From positions 17,783 to 81,782 of the forward strand of contig NZ_LMFB01000020.1 in the NCBI RefSeq assembly GCF_001426685.1: 64,000 bases of DNA. Reading direction: 5' to 3'. Made by a program: the position numbers and the translations under genes. The notes beneath the pieces were generated by a model, which saw only the letters and a list, made by a program, of their open reading frames with translations, was not told the DNA's origin and did not search any database. Source of the DNA: Rhizobium sp. Root483D2 (GTDB lineage Bacteria; Pseudomonadota; Alphaproteobacteria; Rhizobiales; Rhizobiaceae). This document shows, piece by piece, positions 1 through 7,669 of this stretch (within the stretch, counting starts at the first letter, position 1; each line of letters starts with the position of its first letter).

Positions 1-1
1 G

Positions 2-625
2 CCGGCGCTGGTGATGCGCATCGACATGGGCAATCCCTATAACCGCATCCGCCACCGCGACATGTGGGCGGTGCTGCAGAACGAGGCCGAGCCGCTGATC
101 GGCGCGATCGAGATGGATGCGGCCTGCGTCGTCGTCAACCTGTTCATGCTGCCGGACGAGCCGGACCTGTTTCGCCAATGCGTTGAGAATATTTCCCGCG
201 TCAGGGCCGATTGCGACAAATATGGCATGCCGCTGATGATCGAGCCGCTGGTGATGCAGCCGGTGACGGAGAAGGGCGGCTACATGGTCGATGGCGATGC
301 CGACAAGATCGTCACGCTGACGCGTCTGGCGCGCGAAATGGGCGCCGATATCATCAAGGCCGACCCGACCGACAATGCGGAGGATTTCCACCGTGTCGTC
401 GAAGCGGCCCGGTGCCCGGTTCTGGTGCGCGGCGGCGGCAAGGAAGACTTGAGCGCCGTGTTCGACAAATCCGCAGCCTTGATGCGCCAGGGCGCCATGG
501 GCATGGTCTATGGGCGCAACATCTACCAGCATGCCAATCCGAGTGCCGTGGTGCGCGGGCTGATGGCGATCATCCATGAGAATGCGAGCGGCGAAGAGGC
601 ATTTGCGCGTTATCAGCAGGCGTAG
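2..625 (+). CDS. Class I aldolase (DhnA/LsrF-like), 5'-truncated
   Basis: Only the C-terminal part is inside the window: the reading frame is open from base 2 and the first in-frame GTG/ATG (base 11) lies inside a conserved strand, so the true start is upstream. The protein resembles class I (Schiff-base) aldolases of the FbaB/LsrF/DhnA family, a TIM barrel that cleaves or forms ketose phosphates in the cytoplasm. The segment IIKADPT carries the likely Schiff-base lysine, and VLVRGGGKED followed by GMVYGRNIYQH matches the C-terminal phosphate-binding strands. It precedes a LyxK-like sugar kinase with one RIME-like repeat in between, suggesting a shared sugar pathway. The family is clear; the substrate is not. 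Confidence 0.8.
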   Translation, partial: PALVMRIDMGNPYNRIRHRDMWAVLQNEAEPLIGAIEMDAACVVVNLFMLPDEPDLFRQCVENISRVRADCDKYGMPLMIEPLVMQPVTEKGGYMVDGDADKIVTLTRLAREMGADIIKADPTDNAEDFHRVVEAARCPVLVRGGGKEDLSAVFDKSAALMRQGAMGMVYGRNIYQHANPSAVVRGLMAIIHENASGEEAFARYQQA

Positions 626-635
626 GGCGTCGCGT

Positions 636-760
636 CTTCTTCCCCCCACAGGGGAGAACTGCCTTGTGGAAGCGAGGCGATGAGGGGGCGGCAAATTCAG
701 AGCTTGCCGCCCCCTCATCCGGTCCTTCGGGCCACCTTCTCCCCGTTGGCGAGAAGGGGA
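636..760. repeat. RIME-like intergenic palindromic element, copy 1
   Basis: Intergenic palindromic mosaic between the aldolase and the kinase. It consists of a short TTCTTCCCC...GGGGAGAA hairpin, GAGGCGATGAGGGGGC, a spacer, the inverse GCCCCCTCATCCGG, then CTTCTCCCC...GAGAAGGGG. The same modules recur at 3992-4119, 4240-4368 and 63901-64000. They match what is known of Rhizobium-specific intergenic mosaic elements. It is non-coding; the short ORFs crossing it are spurious. Confidence 0.8.
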
Positions 761-823
761 AGTTGGGCCTGTGTTTTCGGCCAAAATTGCGCAAAACTGT
801 CAGAGCCTTGGGAGGGGTTGAGA

Positions 824-2353
824 ATGAAACACTATCTTTTGGGGCTCGACGCCGGAAACACGGTCATCAAGGCCGTCATTTTCGACCGGGCGGGCAACGA
901 AATCGCGGCGGCTTCCGAGGAAGGGCACAGCCGCATGCCGAGCCCCGGCCATGTCGAGCGTGGCCTCGACGAGCTCTGGACCAATGCGCGGCAGGTGATC
1001 CGCGCCTGCATCGAAAAGGCAGGGATAAAGCCGGACGAAATCGCGGCGATCGGTTGCGCCGGGCATGGGAACGGCCTTTATGCGCTCGATCGCGATGGCG
1101 CGCCGCTGCTCGGCATCCAGTCGATCGACACGCGGGCGACCGGTCTTGTCGAGCAATGGGCGGGAGAGGGCGTGGGCGATCTGACCCAGCCGATCGCGCG
1201 GCAGCGTCCGTGGCCATCCCAGACACCGACATTGCTGGCCTGGCTGAAGCGCTACAAGCCGGAGCAGTTCAGCCGGATCGGCACGGTGTTCTTTTCCAAG
1301 GATTTCATCGTCAACCGCCTGACCGGCGAGCGCGTCAGCGAAGTCTCCGACATGTCCGGCGCCGGGCTGCTCGATCTTGCCGCGCGCCGCTACGACCAGG
1401 CGCTGATGGAGGCCTATGGCCTTGGCGACTGCATGGACGTTTTGCCGCCGCTGATCGAAAGCGCCGATATTGCCGGCACAGTGACGGACGAGGTTGCCAC
1501 GCAGACCGGGCTTGCTGCCGGCACGCCGGTGATCGGCGGGCTGTTCGACGTCGTCGCTTCCGCGCTCGGCTCGGGCGTGACGCGCACCGGCAGCGCCTCG
1601 ATCATCGCCGGAACCTGGAGCATCAACCAGGTGATCATCGACGGCCCCGATCTCGACGGACCGGTGTTCATGTCCTCGACCTTCGATCGCAGCCGCTATA
1701 TGGCAATGGAAAACAGCGCCACCTCGGCTGCCAATCTCGAATGGCTGGTCAAGGAATTTTTCGAAGGCGCGCACACGGAAGGGGTCTCGCCGTTTGATGC
1801 AGCTTGCGCACTGGCAGGCGCAGTCGAACCCTCGGCAGACGATCCGCTCTACCATCCCTATCTCTACGGCGCCCAGCAGGACGGCCATGCGCGCGCCGGG
1901 TTTTACGGCATTGCCGGCTGGCACACCAAGGGGCATCTCGTCCGGGCGCTGCTGGAAGGTGTCGCCTTCGGCCACCGCCAGCATATCGAGACGATCCGCA
2001 AGGCGGGTGCCGTGTTCAACGAAGCCGTCCTGTCGGGCGGCGGGTCACGCAGCCTGATCTGGCCGCAGATCTTTGCCGATGTGCTCGGCGTTCCCGTCAC
2101 CGTCGCCCGCTCGCGCGAGACCGGGGCGCTCGGGGCCGCCATTGCGGCCGGAACCGGCGTCGGCATTTTTGCCGATTTCGCTGCGGGTGCAGCCGCCATG
2201 GTGCAGACCGAGCGGCATTACCGTCCGAACGTCTCGCTTGAGGCGCATTATGCCAGGCGCTACGCTCTCTATAAGGATATTGCCGAAGCGATGGCGCCGC
2301 TCTGGCGGCGTCTGACGGCGGTGCAGCCCATTGTTGCTGGAGTGGCGGCGTGA
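824..2353 (+). CDS. FGGY-family carbohydrate kinase, L-xylulokinase (LyxK)-like
   Basis: A 509-residue FGGY kinase that would phosphorylate a ketopentose or related sugar with ATP in the cytoplasm. The start is the ATG at 824, preceded by GGAGG about nine bases upstream; a longer frame runs back into the RIME repeat and is not real. The N-terminal GLDAGNTVIKAVIFD phosphate-binding strand, the central TPVIGGLFDVV and the C-terminal VLSGGGSRS adenosine motif are all present, and overall similarity is closest to E. coli L-xylulose kinase as far as can be judged by eye. It overlaps the next gene (GTGA). Known of family: FGGY specificity is hard to read from sequence; L-xylulose is a hypothesis. 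Confidence 0.85.
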   Translation: MKHYLLGLDAGNTVIKAVIFDRAGNEIAAASEEGHSRMPSPGHVERGLDELWTNARQVIRACIEKAGIKPDEIAAIGCAGHGNGLYALDRDGAPLLGIQSIDTRATGLVEQWAGEGVGDLTQPIARQRPWPSQTPTLLAWLKRYKPEQFSRIGTVFFSKDFIVNRLTGERVSEVSDMSGAGLLDLAARRYDQALMEAYGLGDCMDVLPPLIESADIAGTVTDEVATQTGLAAGTPVIGGLFDVVASALGSGVTRTGSASIIAGTWSINQVIIDGPDLDGPVFMSSTFDRSRYMAMENSATSAANLEWLVKEFFEGAHTEGVSPFDAACALAGAVEPSADDPLYHPYLYGAQQDGHARAGFYGIAGWHTKGHLVRALLEGVAFGHRQHIETIRKAGAVFNEAVLSGGGSRSLIWPQIFADVLGVPVTVARSRETGALGAAIAAGTGVGIFADFAAGAAAMVQTERHYRPNVSLEAHYARRYALYKDIAEAMAPLWRRLTAVQPIVAGVAA

Positions 2354-3975
2354 CCATGCGTGTGAATGATGCAGCAATCGATGCGGGACGCTACGATTTC
2401 ATCGTCGTCGGCGCCGGGTCTGCGGGATGCGTTCTCGCCAACCGGCTCTCGGCCGATCCGAAGAACCGCGTGCTGTTGCTCGAGGCCGGCGGCACCGACC
2501 GGTATCACTGGGTGCATGTGCCGATCGGCTATCTCTACTGCATGGGCAATCCGCGTACCGACTGGATGATGAAGACCGCGGCCGAAGCCGGGCTGAACGG
2601 CCGGTCGCTCCCCTATCCGCGCGGCAAGGTGCTCGGCGGCTGCTCGTCGATCAACGGCATGATCTATATGCGCGGGCAGGCGGCGGATTATGACGGCTGG
2701 CGGCAGGCGGGCAATGCCGGCTGGGGCTGGGACGATGTTCTGCCCTATTTCCTGAAGTCCGAGGACAATTATCGCGGCAAGTCTTCAATGCACGGGGCAG
2801 GCGGCGAGTGGCGGGTGGAAAAACAGCGGCTGTCCTGGCCGATCCTCGACGCCTTTCGCGATGCCGCCGAAGAGCTTGGCATCCGCAAGACCGACGATTT
2901 CAACGATGGCGACAATGAAGGATCGGGCTATTTCGAGGTCAACCAGCGCGGCGGCCTGCGCTGGAACACCACCAAGGCGTTCCTGCGCCCGGCGATGAAG
3001 CGGGCCAATCTGCGCGTGCTGACGGGGGCCGAGACCGAGCGGCTCGAATTCGACGGCAGGGCGGTCACGGGCGTGCGCTTCCGGCTGAACGGGCAGACCC
3101 ATGTCGCCCATGCCGGCCGTGAGGTCGTGCTGTCGGCTGGAGCGATCCATTCGCCGAAAATCCTGGAACTGTCAGGCGTCGGCCGTCCGGATGTGCTGTC
3201 GCGTGCCGGAATCGAACCAACCCATGATCTTCCGGGCGTCGGCGAGAACCTGCAGGATCATCTGCAGATCCGCACGGTCTTTCGCATCGAGGGCGCCAAG
3301 ACCCTGAACCAGCTCTATCACAACCTGTTCACCCGCGCCGGCATGGGGCTCGAATATATGCTGCGCCGGTCGGGTCCCCTGTCGATGGCGCCGAGCCAGC
3401 TCGGTATCTTTGCTAAGAGCGATCCGGCCGTGGCGACCGCCGATCTCGAATATCACGTCCAGCCCTTGAGCACCGACCGGCTGGGCGAGCCGCTGCACCG
3501 GTATCCCGCCGTGACCGTTTCCGTCTGCAACCTGCGGCCGGAAAGCCGGGGCACGGTGCATGTCGCCGGACCGGAGCTTGCCGCCGCCCCGGAGATCCGG
3601 CCAAACTATCTTTCGACCGCCGGCGACCGGATCGTTGCCACCAATTCGATCCGTCACGCCCGCCGGCTGATGGAGGCCGGTGCCATCCGGAAATACCGCC
3701 CACAGGAAATGCTGCCGGGCACGCAGTTTCAGAGCGACGAGGACCTGATCCGCCGCGTCGGCGACATCGCCACGACGATCTTCCATCCCGTCGGCACCTG
3801 CAAGATGGGCAGCGACACGATGGCCGTGGTCGACGCGCAGTTGCGGGTGCACGGGCTTTCGAAATTACGGATCGCCGATGCCTCAATCATGCCGGCGATC
3901 GTTTCGGGCAATACCAATTCGCCGGTGATTATGATCGCGGAGAAGGCGGCGGAGAGTATCTTGTCGGGAGCGTAG
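2350..3975 (+). CDS. GMC-family FAD-dependent oxidoreductase (choline dehydrogenase-like)
   Basis: A 541-residue glucose-methanol-choline oxidoreductase that oxidises an alcohol or sugar alcohol using FAD. Residues about 15-50 form the FAD Rossmann fold (VVGAGSAGCVLANRL, then LLEAGG); GKVLGGCSSINGMIYMRG is the first GMC signature and GAIHSPKILELSGVG the second. The C-terminus has HPVGTCKMGSD with the catalytic histidine and NTNSPVIMIAEKA with the paired asparagine. The GTG at 2350 overlaps the kinase stop; an ATG at 2356 is an equally plausible start. No signal peptide is seen. It probably acts in the same sugar or polyol pathway as the kinase and aldolase upstream. Confidence 0.9.
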   Translation: MTMRVNDAAIDAGRYDFIVVGAGSAGCVLANRLSADPKNRVLLLEAGGTDRYHWVHVPIGYLYCMGNPRTDWMMKTAAEAGLNGRSLPYPRGKVLGGCSSINGMIYMRGQAADYDGWRQAGNAGWGWDDVLPYFLKSEDNYRGKSSMHGAGGEWRVEKQRLSWPILDAFRDAAEELGIRKTDDFNDGDNEGSGYFEVNQRGGLRWNTTKAFLRPAMKRANLRVLTGAETERLEFDGRAVTGVRFRLNGQTHVAHAGREVVLSAGAIHSPKILELSGVGRPDVLSRAGIEPTHDLPGVGENLQDHLQIRTVFRIEGAKTLNQLYHNLFTRAGMGLEYMLRRSGPLSMAPSQLGIFAKSDPAVATADLEYHVQPLSTDRLGEPLHRYPAVTVSVCNLRPESRGTVHVAGPELAAAPEIRPNYLSTAGDRIVATNSIRHARRLMEAGAIRKYRPQEMLPGTQFQSDEDLIRRVGDIATTIFHPVGTCKMGSDTMAVVDAQLRVHGLSKLRIADASIMPAIVSGNTNSPVIMIAEKAAESILSGA

Positions 3976-3991
3976 GGACAGTCTTTCTTCT

Positions 3992-4119
3992 CTTCTCCCC
4001 GGCGGGGAGAAGGTGGCCCGCAGGGCCGGATGAGGGGGCGGTTCGCTCCGAATTCGCGGAAAGACCCCCTCATCGCCTCGCGTCAGCTCGGCACTTCTCC
4101 CCGCTGGGGAGAAGGGGGA
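3992..4119. repeat. RIME-like element, copy 2
   Basis: Full-length copy: CTTCTCCCC-GGC-GGGGAGAAG hairpin, GGTGGCCC..GGGCCGGATGAGGGGGC, a short spacer, then the inverse CCCCCTCATCGCCTCG and a second CTTCTCCCC..GGGGAGAAG hairpin. It sits in the 528-base gap after the GMC gene. Its right flank (GGGGGAGATC, then CACAGTCGATTGTC about 25 bases on) is repeated after copy 3, so the two copies look like a local duplication. No other gene is seen in 3976-4503. Confidence 0.85.
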
Positions 4120-4239
4120 GATCGTGGCGGCGCCCGCATTCCACAGTCGATTGTCGGCAATCCGACAGCGCGAGCTGATCGCCGCGCCATCTGCAAGATC
4201 GGCAACGCCATGAGCACAGGAGCCCTCGGCGTCCTCGCT

Positions 4240-4368
4240 CTTCTCCCCAGCGGGGAGAAGGTGGCGCACAGCGCCGGATGAGGGGGCCAAGTGCTCCGAA
4301 CCTGCCGAACCGCCCCCTCATCGCCTCGCATGCGCTCGGCACTTCTCCCCGCCGGGGAGAAGGGGGAG
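4240..4368. repeat. RIME-like element, copy 3
   Basis: Second copy in the same gap, same orientation and module order as copy 2 (hairpin, GCCGGATGAGGGGGC, spacer, GCCCCCTCATCGCCTCGC, hairpin). The right flank contains CACAGTCGATAGTC, matching CACAGTCGATTGTC after copy 2. The remaining sequence to the SDR stop (4369-4503) has only a weak TGCGGA-N6-TCCGCA hairpin at 4467-4484, without a T-run. Confidence 0.85.
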
Positions 4369-4503
4369 ATCCTTCGCCAGCCGCTTTTCACAGTCGATAG
4401 TCCTGAGGTGCGGAGGATCAAAAATCACCTCTCAATTGAGGAGTGCCCTTGTCGGCACCTTGATGGTGCGGACTTAACTCCGCATCACAGTCCGTCCGAA
4501 TGC

Positions 4504-5373
4504 TCAACCTTCCATACGGTCAGCGAAAACCGAGAAATCGCTGCCCTCGAAATCGGTCGAGGTGCTGACGGCTTCCCAGTCTGCGGCGGCCTTGCTGCGC
4601 GCGGCTTCGGTCTGCTTGAACATATGGAGGGCATCGCTGCCGAGGAGGAGGTGGGGTGGAAGATCGGTGCGGCTGGCGAGGTCGAGGATGACCTGGGCGA
4701 CCTTGCCGGGATCGCCGAATTCCTTGCCGACATAGGCTTTCAGCAGGTTGGTTATTGCCCCGACGCTCGGCTCATAGTCCGGCATGATGGCTGGGACGCT
4801 GCCGCGCGCCACCTGGCCCCAATTGGTGCGCATGCCGCCCGGCTCGACCGCGATGACCTTGACGCCGAAGGCTGCGGCTTCCATGGCCAAAACTTCGGTG
4901 AAGCCGCCGACGGCCCATTTGGCCGACTGGTAGGCGCTGAGGCCGGGTGTGCCGATGCGGCCGCCGACCGAGGAAATGTTGATGATATGGCCGGAGCGCT
5001 GGCCGCGCATGACCGGCAGGGCCGCGCGGGCGAGATTGACGACGCCGTAGAAATTGGTGTCGATCTGCGCCTTGAAGGCCTCGGGCGTTGTCTGCTCGAA
5101 CGGCGCGACATTGCCGTAGCCGGCATTGTTGACGAGCACGTCGAGCCTGCCGAACGTATCGACGGCGAACTGCACGGCAGCGTCAGCGGCCGCAGCATCG
5201 GTCACATCGAGCGCCGTGATGGCGACCTGATCCCCATATTGTTCTTTGAGGGCCGACAGTTGTTGCGGATTGCGTGCGGTGGCGACGAGGCGGTCGCCGT
5301 GGCGCAGCACGGCTTCGGCAATGGTGCGGCCAAGACCGTTGGCACTGCCGGTGATCAACCATGTTTTAGACAT
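4504..5373 (-). CDS. SDR-family NAD(P)-dependent oxidoreductase
   Basis: A 289-residue classical short-chain dehydrogenase. It has TGSANGLG (residues 9-16) for cofactor binding, NNAG at 82-85, a catalytic serine near 135 (ISSVGG) and the YQSAK active site with Tyr148 and Lys152. The ATG at 5373 has AAGGAA seven bases upstream. It lies downstream of a TetR regulator on the same strand, and a copy of that regulator's putative operator lies in the 68-base gap, so repression by the TetR protein is likely. The natural substrate cannot be deduced. Confidence 0.9.
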   Translation of the reverse strand: MSKTWLITGSANGLGRTIAEAVLRHGDRLVATARNPQQLSALKEQYGDQVAITALDVTDAAAADAAVQFAVDTFGRLDVLVNNAGYGNVAPFEQTTPEAFKAQIDTNFYGVVNLARAALPVMRGQRSGHIINISSVGGRIGTPGLSAYQSAKWAVGGFTEVLAMEAAAFGVKVIAVEPGGMRTNWGQVARGSVPAIMPDYEPSVGAITNLLKAYVGKEFGDPGKVAQVILDLASRTDLPPHLLLGSDALHMFKQTEAARSKAAADWEAVSTSTDFEGSDFSVFADRMEG

Positions 5374-5401
5374 GTCATGTTCCTTTGTTGGTAAAATAAT
5401 G

Positions 5402-5419
5402 AATGATTACTCACTCATT
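5402..5419. promoter_or_regulatory. Putative TetR operator upstream of SDR gene
   Basis: Read on the minus strand, AATGAGTGAGTAATCATT is an imperfect inverted repeat. Its first twelve bases, AATGAGTGAGTA, occur again on the plus strand at 6025-6036 at the start of the TetR gene. The sharing of this word between the two genes of one module is the evidence that both are bound by the same regulator. Confidence 0.6.
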
Positions 5420-5441
5420 TTTGGAGTGAAAATTAAGCATT

Positions 5442-6026
5442 CTACCGGGCGGCGATGGCCCCCCAGAAAGCGTCGAACCCGGCGCTCTTGTAGCTTTCCG
5501 TTTTTGCGGGATCGCCGGCGATGAATTCGAGCACCATCTCGGCGAGCGATTCGATGATGCCACCGATGAAGGCGATCGGCTGAGGGCGCAGGACGCCGGT
5601 GTCGAAGCCCTCGTTCAGCATCGCCTCCATATCGCGGAAGCCTTCGGCGCCGGCCTTGCGGATGGCCCCGGTGATCTTGCCGGACACGGCGAGCTGCCGC
5701 ATCGCCTTGCGTTTTGCCGGGCTGGCGGCACCCCAATCGATGGAGCGGTCCCAGAGGTGCCGGCAGCGATCCTTGACATCAGCGTCACCGGGATAGCCGG
5801 CGATCAGCATCGTCCGGAACTCGGATTTCAGATGCAAATAGAGCTGGTTGAGCAGCTCGTCCTTGGTACTGAAATAGGTAAACAGCGAGCCTTCGGCGAC
5901 ACCGGCACCCTTGGCGATCCCGGCCGTCGATGCACCGATGCCGAGGGCGGCCACGGCCTGCGTGGCGGCGTTCAGGATCGCGTTGCGTTTGTCTTCGCTT
6001 AAGGGGCGGGCCAAGGTGAAGTCCAA
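5442..6026 (-). CDS. TetR/AcrR-family transcriptional regulator
   Basis: A 194-residue repressor with an N-terminal helix-turn-helix (residues about 15-55: ILNAATQAVAALG, then GIAKGAGVAEGSLFTYF) and a variable helical ligand domain. The likely start is TTG at 6026: an in-frame TGA lies only 18 bases upstream and no ATG or GTG precedes the conserved region. A good minus-strand promoter at 6045-6074 would begin transcription about ten bases before this TTG, so the mRNA is nearly leaderless. It probably represses itself and the downstream SDR gene through the shared AATGAGTGAGTA element. The ligand is unknown. Confidence 0.88.
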   Translation of the reverse strand: MDFTLARPLSEDKRNAILNAATQAVAALGIGASTAGIAKGAGVAEGSLFTYFSTKDELLNQLYLHLKSEFRTMLIAGYPGDADVKDRCRHLWDRSIDWGAASPAKRKAMRQLAVSGKITGAIRKAGAEGFRDMEAMLNEGFDTGVLRPQPIAFIGGIIESLAEMVLEFIAGDPAKTESYKSAGFDAFWGAIAAR

Positions 6027-6030
6027 TGAG

Positions 6031-6044
6031 TGAGTACGTACTCA
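6031..6044. promoter_or_regulatory. Palindromic TetR operator, autoregulatory
   Basis: TGAGTACGTACTCA is a perfect 14-base palindrome just downstream of the -10 box and at the expected transcription start of the TetR gene. It overlaps the AATGAGTGAGTA word shared with 5402-5419. Confidence 0.7.
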
Positions 6045-6074
6045 GTTATATGGCTATCACTCTCCCGGTGTCAA
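6045..6074 (-). promoter_or_regulatory. Promoter of TetR gene (TTGACA-N18-TATAAC)
   Basis: On the minus strand a consensus -35 TTGACA (6074-6069) is separated by 18 bases from -10 TATAAC (6050-6045). The -35 box overlaps the stop codon of the second TetR gene. Predicted start of transcription is near 6037, inside the palindrome. Confidence 0.65.
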
Positions 6075-6733
6075 GAGCCTCTGGAAGGTGACGTGTCGTC
6101 GAAGCTCCGATAGGCCATGCGCTTGTATGTTTCAATCAACGCGCGGCCTTCGGTCTCGCCGGTCGAAATCGCCAGCCGCATGACGCATTCGCCGAGATAC
6201 ATGATGAGAAGGGCCGGCACCTTGAGCCGGTCAAGATCTTCGTCCGGCAAGGCGCGTTTCAGCGCTGCGGCAAGGAGGACGGCATTTTGCCGGCTCTCGG
6301 CCAGTTCGATATCCCGCAGGCTCTTGTCAGCCTGCATCGCCGACCAGATGTCGCGGATCACCGGCTCGGCCTGGAAGATATTATAATACTCGTCGATCAG
6401 CGCCGAGAAGGCCTGCCGCAGGTCTTCAACCGTCTTCACATGCGCCAGGCCATCGGCGATGCAGGCCCGCGAGACGTCGTTGTAGCGTTCGGCGAGCGTC
6501 TGAATGATCGCCGCCTTGTCGGGGAAGTACTGGTAGAGCGAGCCGATGGAAATGCCGCTCAATTCGGCGACTTCGCTCATCCGCATCGTGTCGCTGCCGC
6601 GCTCGGCAATCAGCCGCGATGCACTGGCCAGAATATGCTCGACCCTCTCGCGGCTGCGCTTTTGCGTCGGCGATTTGCGCATGGCGCCGTCGTCCTCGGG
6701 TACCGGCGCGGGGGCTGTCTGGTCGATGGCCAA
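6071..6733 (-). CDS. TetR/AcrR-family transcriptional regulator, divergent from NmrA-like gene
   Basis: A 220-residue TetR repressor: after a 25-residue polar tail, residues about 27-75 form the DNA-binding domain (RVEHILASASRLIAERG, then ISIGSLYQYFPDKAAII). The C-terminal domain contains YYNIFQAEPVIRDIW and resembles the TetR_C domain of many alpha-proteobacterial regulators. The start is TTG at 6733 with AAAGGA about eight bases upstream; no better start is available. It is divergent from the NmrA-like/DUF1772 operon, and a palindrome in the gap is the probable operator. The ligand is unknown. Confidence 0.88.
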   Translation of the reverse strand: MAIDQTAPAPVPEDDGAMRKSPTQKRSRERVEHILASASRLIAERGSDTMRMSEVAELSGISIGSLYQYFPDKAAIIQTLAERYNDVSRACIADGLAHVKTVEDLRQAFSALIDEYYNIFQAEPVIRDIWSAMQADKSLRDIELAESRQNAVLLAAALKRALPDEDLDRLKVPALLIMYLGECVMRLAISTGETEGRALIETYKRMAYRSFDDTSPSRGS

Positions 6734-6756
6734 TCTTTGTCCTTTCGAAATTCCAC

Positions 6757-6785
6757 TTGACGATCAAAATACGAGGGTTTATCAC
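6757..6785 (+). promoter_or_regulatory. Promoter of NmrA-like/DUF1772 operon
   Basis: TTGACG (6757-6762), 17-base spacer, TATCAC (6780-6785). The -10 box runs into the palindrome at 6782-6800, so bound regulator would block RNA polymerase. Confidence 0.5.
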
Positions 6786-6817
6786 ATTTAGCAAATGTGA
6801 GGATTAATCACATTTAG
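6782..6817. promoter_or_regulatory. TetR operator: full palindrome plus half-site
   Basis: TCACATTTAGCAAATGTGA at 6782-6800 is a perfect inverted repeat (arms of eight, spacer AGC). The word TCACATTTAG recurs at 6808-6817 as a half-site. It lies between divergent TetR and NmrA-like genes and overlaps the -10 of the latter. Confidence 0.75.
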
Positions 6818-6835
6818 GATTTCGACGGGAGCGGG

Positions 6836-7669
6836 ATGATGAGCAGCGAAACGATTTTGATCCTTGGCGGCAGCGGCAAGACCGGCCGCCGTGTGGCGGA
6901 GCGTCTTTTGGCAAAGGGGAGGGACGTCCGGCTGGCGTCGCGCTCCACGGTTCCTGCGTTCGACTGGACCAATCCGTCGGGCTGGGGAGCAGCGCTTGAC
7001 GGTGTCGATGTGGCCTATGTCAGCTATCAGCCGGATCTGGCGGTGCCGGGCGCTGTCGAGGCGATCGGAACCTTGTCGAGGCTGGCGCTGGAAAAGGGTG
7101 TGCGGCATCTGGTCCTGCTTTCCGGGCGCGGCGAGGACGAGGCCCTGGCGGCGGAGGAAGCGCTGAAGCAATCCGGTATCGGCTACACGATCATCCGCGC
7201 CAGCTGGTTCTTCCAGAATTTCAGTGAGGCCTTCCTGCTGGACGGCATTCTGGCAGGTGAGCTGGTGCTGCCGGTTGCGGATGTGCGCGAGCCGTTTATC
7301 GATGCCGATGATATCGCCGATGTCGCGGTGGCTGCTTTGATAGAGCCGGAGCATGGGCACAAGACCTATGAGGTGACGGGTCCGCAGCTGATGACATTCG
7401 GCGAGGCCGTGGCGCAGATCGCCCGGCAGAGCGGACGCGATATCCGGTTCACCACGGTTGATATCAGGACTTATGTTGCCATGCTGAGGGAGGCGCAGAT
7501 TCCGGCCGGCTACATCTGGCTGATCGAGTATCTGTTCATGAACGTGCTTGATGGGCGCAACGAAAGCCTGACGGACGGCGTCATCCGGGCGCTTGGCCGT
7601 CCGCCGCGCGATTTTGCGGACTATGTGCGTGAAACTGCAACAACCGGTGTCTGGGAGGACCTGAAATGA
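6836..7669 (+). CDS. NmrA-like NAD(P)-binding protein
   Basis: A 277-residue atypical short-chain dehydrogenase of the NmrA/NAD(P)H-binding type. The N-terminal ILILGGSGKTGRRVAERLL is the dinucleotide-binding glycine motif (GGSGKTG, residues 11-17). The usual SDR YxxxK is not evident, and the middle (IIRASWFFQNFSEAFL) resembles ergot-alkaloid biosynthesis-type and QorB-like members. It is first in an operon under the divergent TetR repressor and overlaps the DUF1772 gene by ATGA. Such pairs are usually stress or electrophile responsive; the reaction is unknown. Of the two adjacent ATGs (6836, 6839) either could be used. Confidence 0.85.
   Translation: MMSSETILILGGSGKTGRRVAERLLAKGRDVRLASRSTVPAFDWTNPSGWGAALDGVDVAYVSYQPDLAVPGAVEAIGTLSRLALEKGVRHLVLLSGRGEDEALAAEEALKQSGIGYTIIRASWFFQNFSEAFLLDGILAGELVLPVADVREPFIDADDIADVAVAALIEPEHGHKTYEVTGPQLMTFGEAVAQIARQSGRDIRFTTVDIRTYVAMLREAQIPAGYIWLIEYLFMNVLDGRNESLTDGVIRALGRPPRDFADYVRETATTGVWEDLK

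Noticed and set aside
3992..4368. RIME copies considered as terminators, insertion sequence ends or a CRISPR array
   Set aside because: They lack T-runs, a transposase and regular spacers. The module order matches the RIME-like elements elsewhere in the window.
4030..4421. Several short ORFs between the GMC and SDR genes
   Set aside because: They read through the RIME-like repeats and each other's inverted arms; no conserved protein features.
4431..4486. CTCAATTGAG palindrome and TGCGGA/TCCGCA hairpin
   Set aside because: Short, with no T-run and no paired site at a promoter; too weak to call an operator or terminator.
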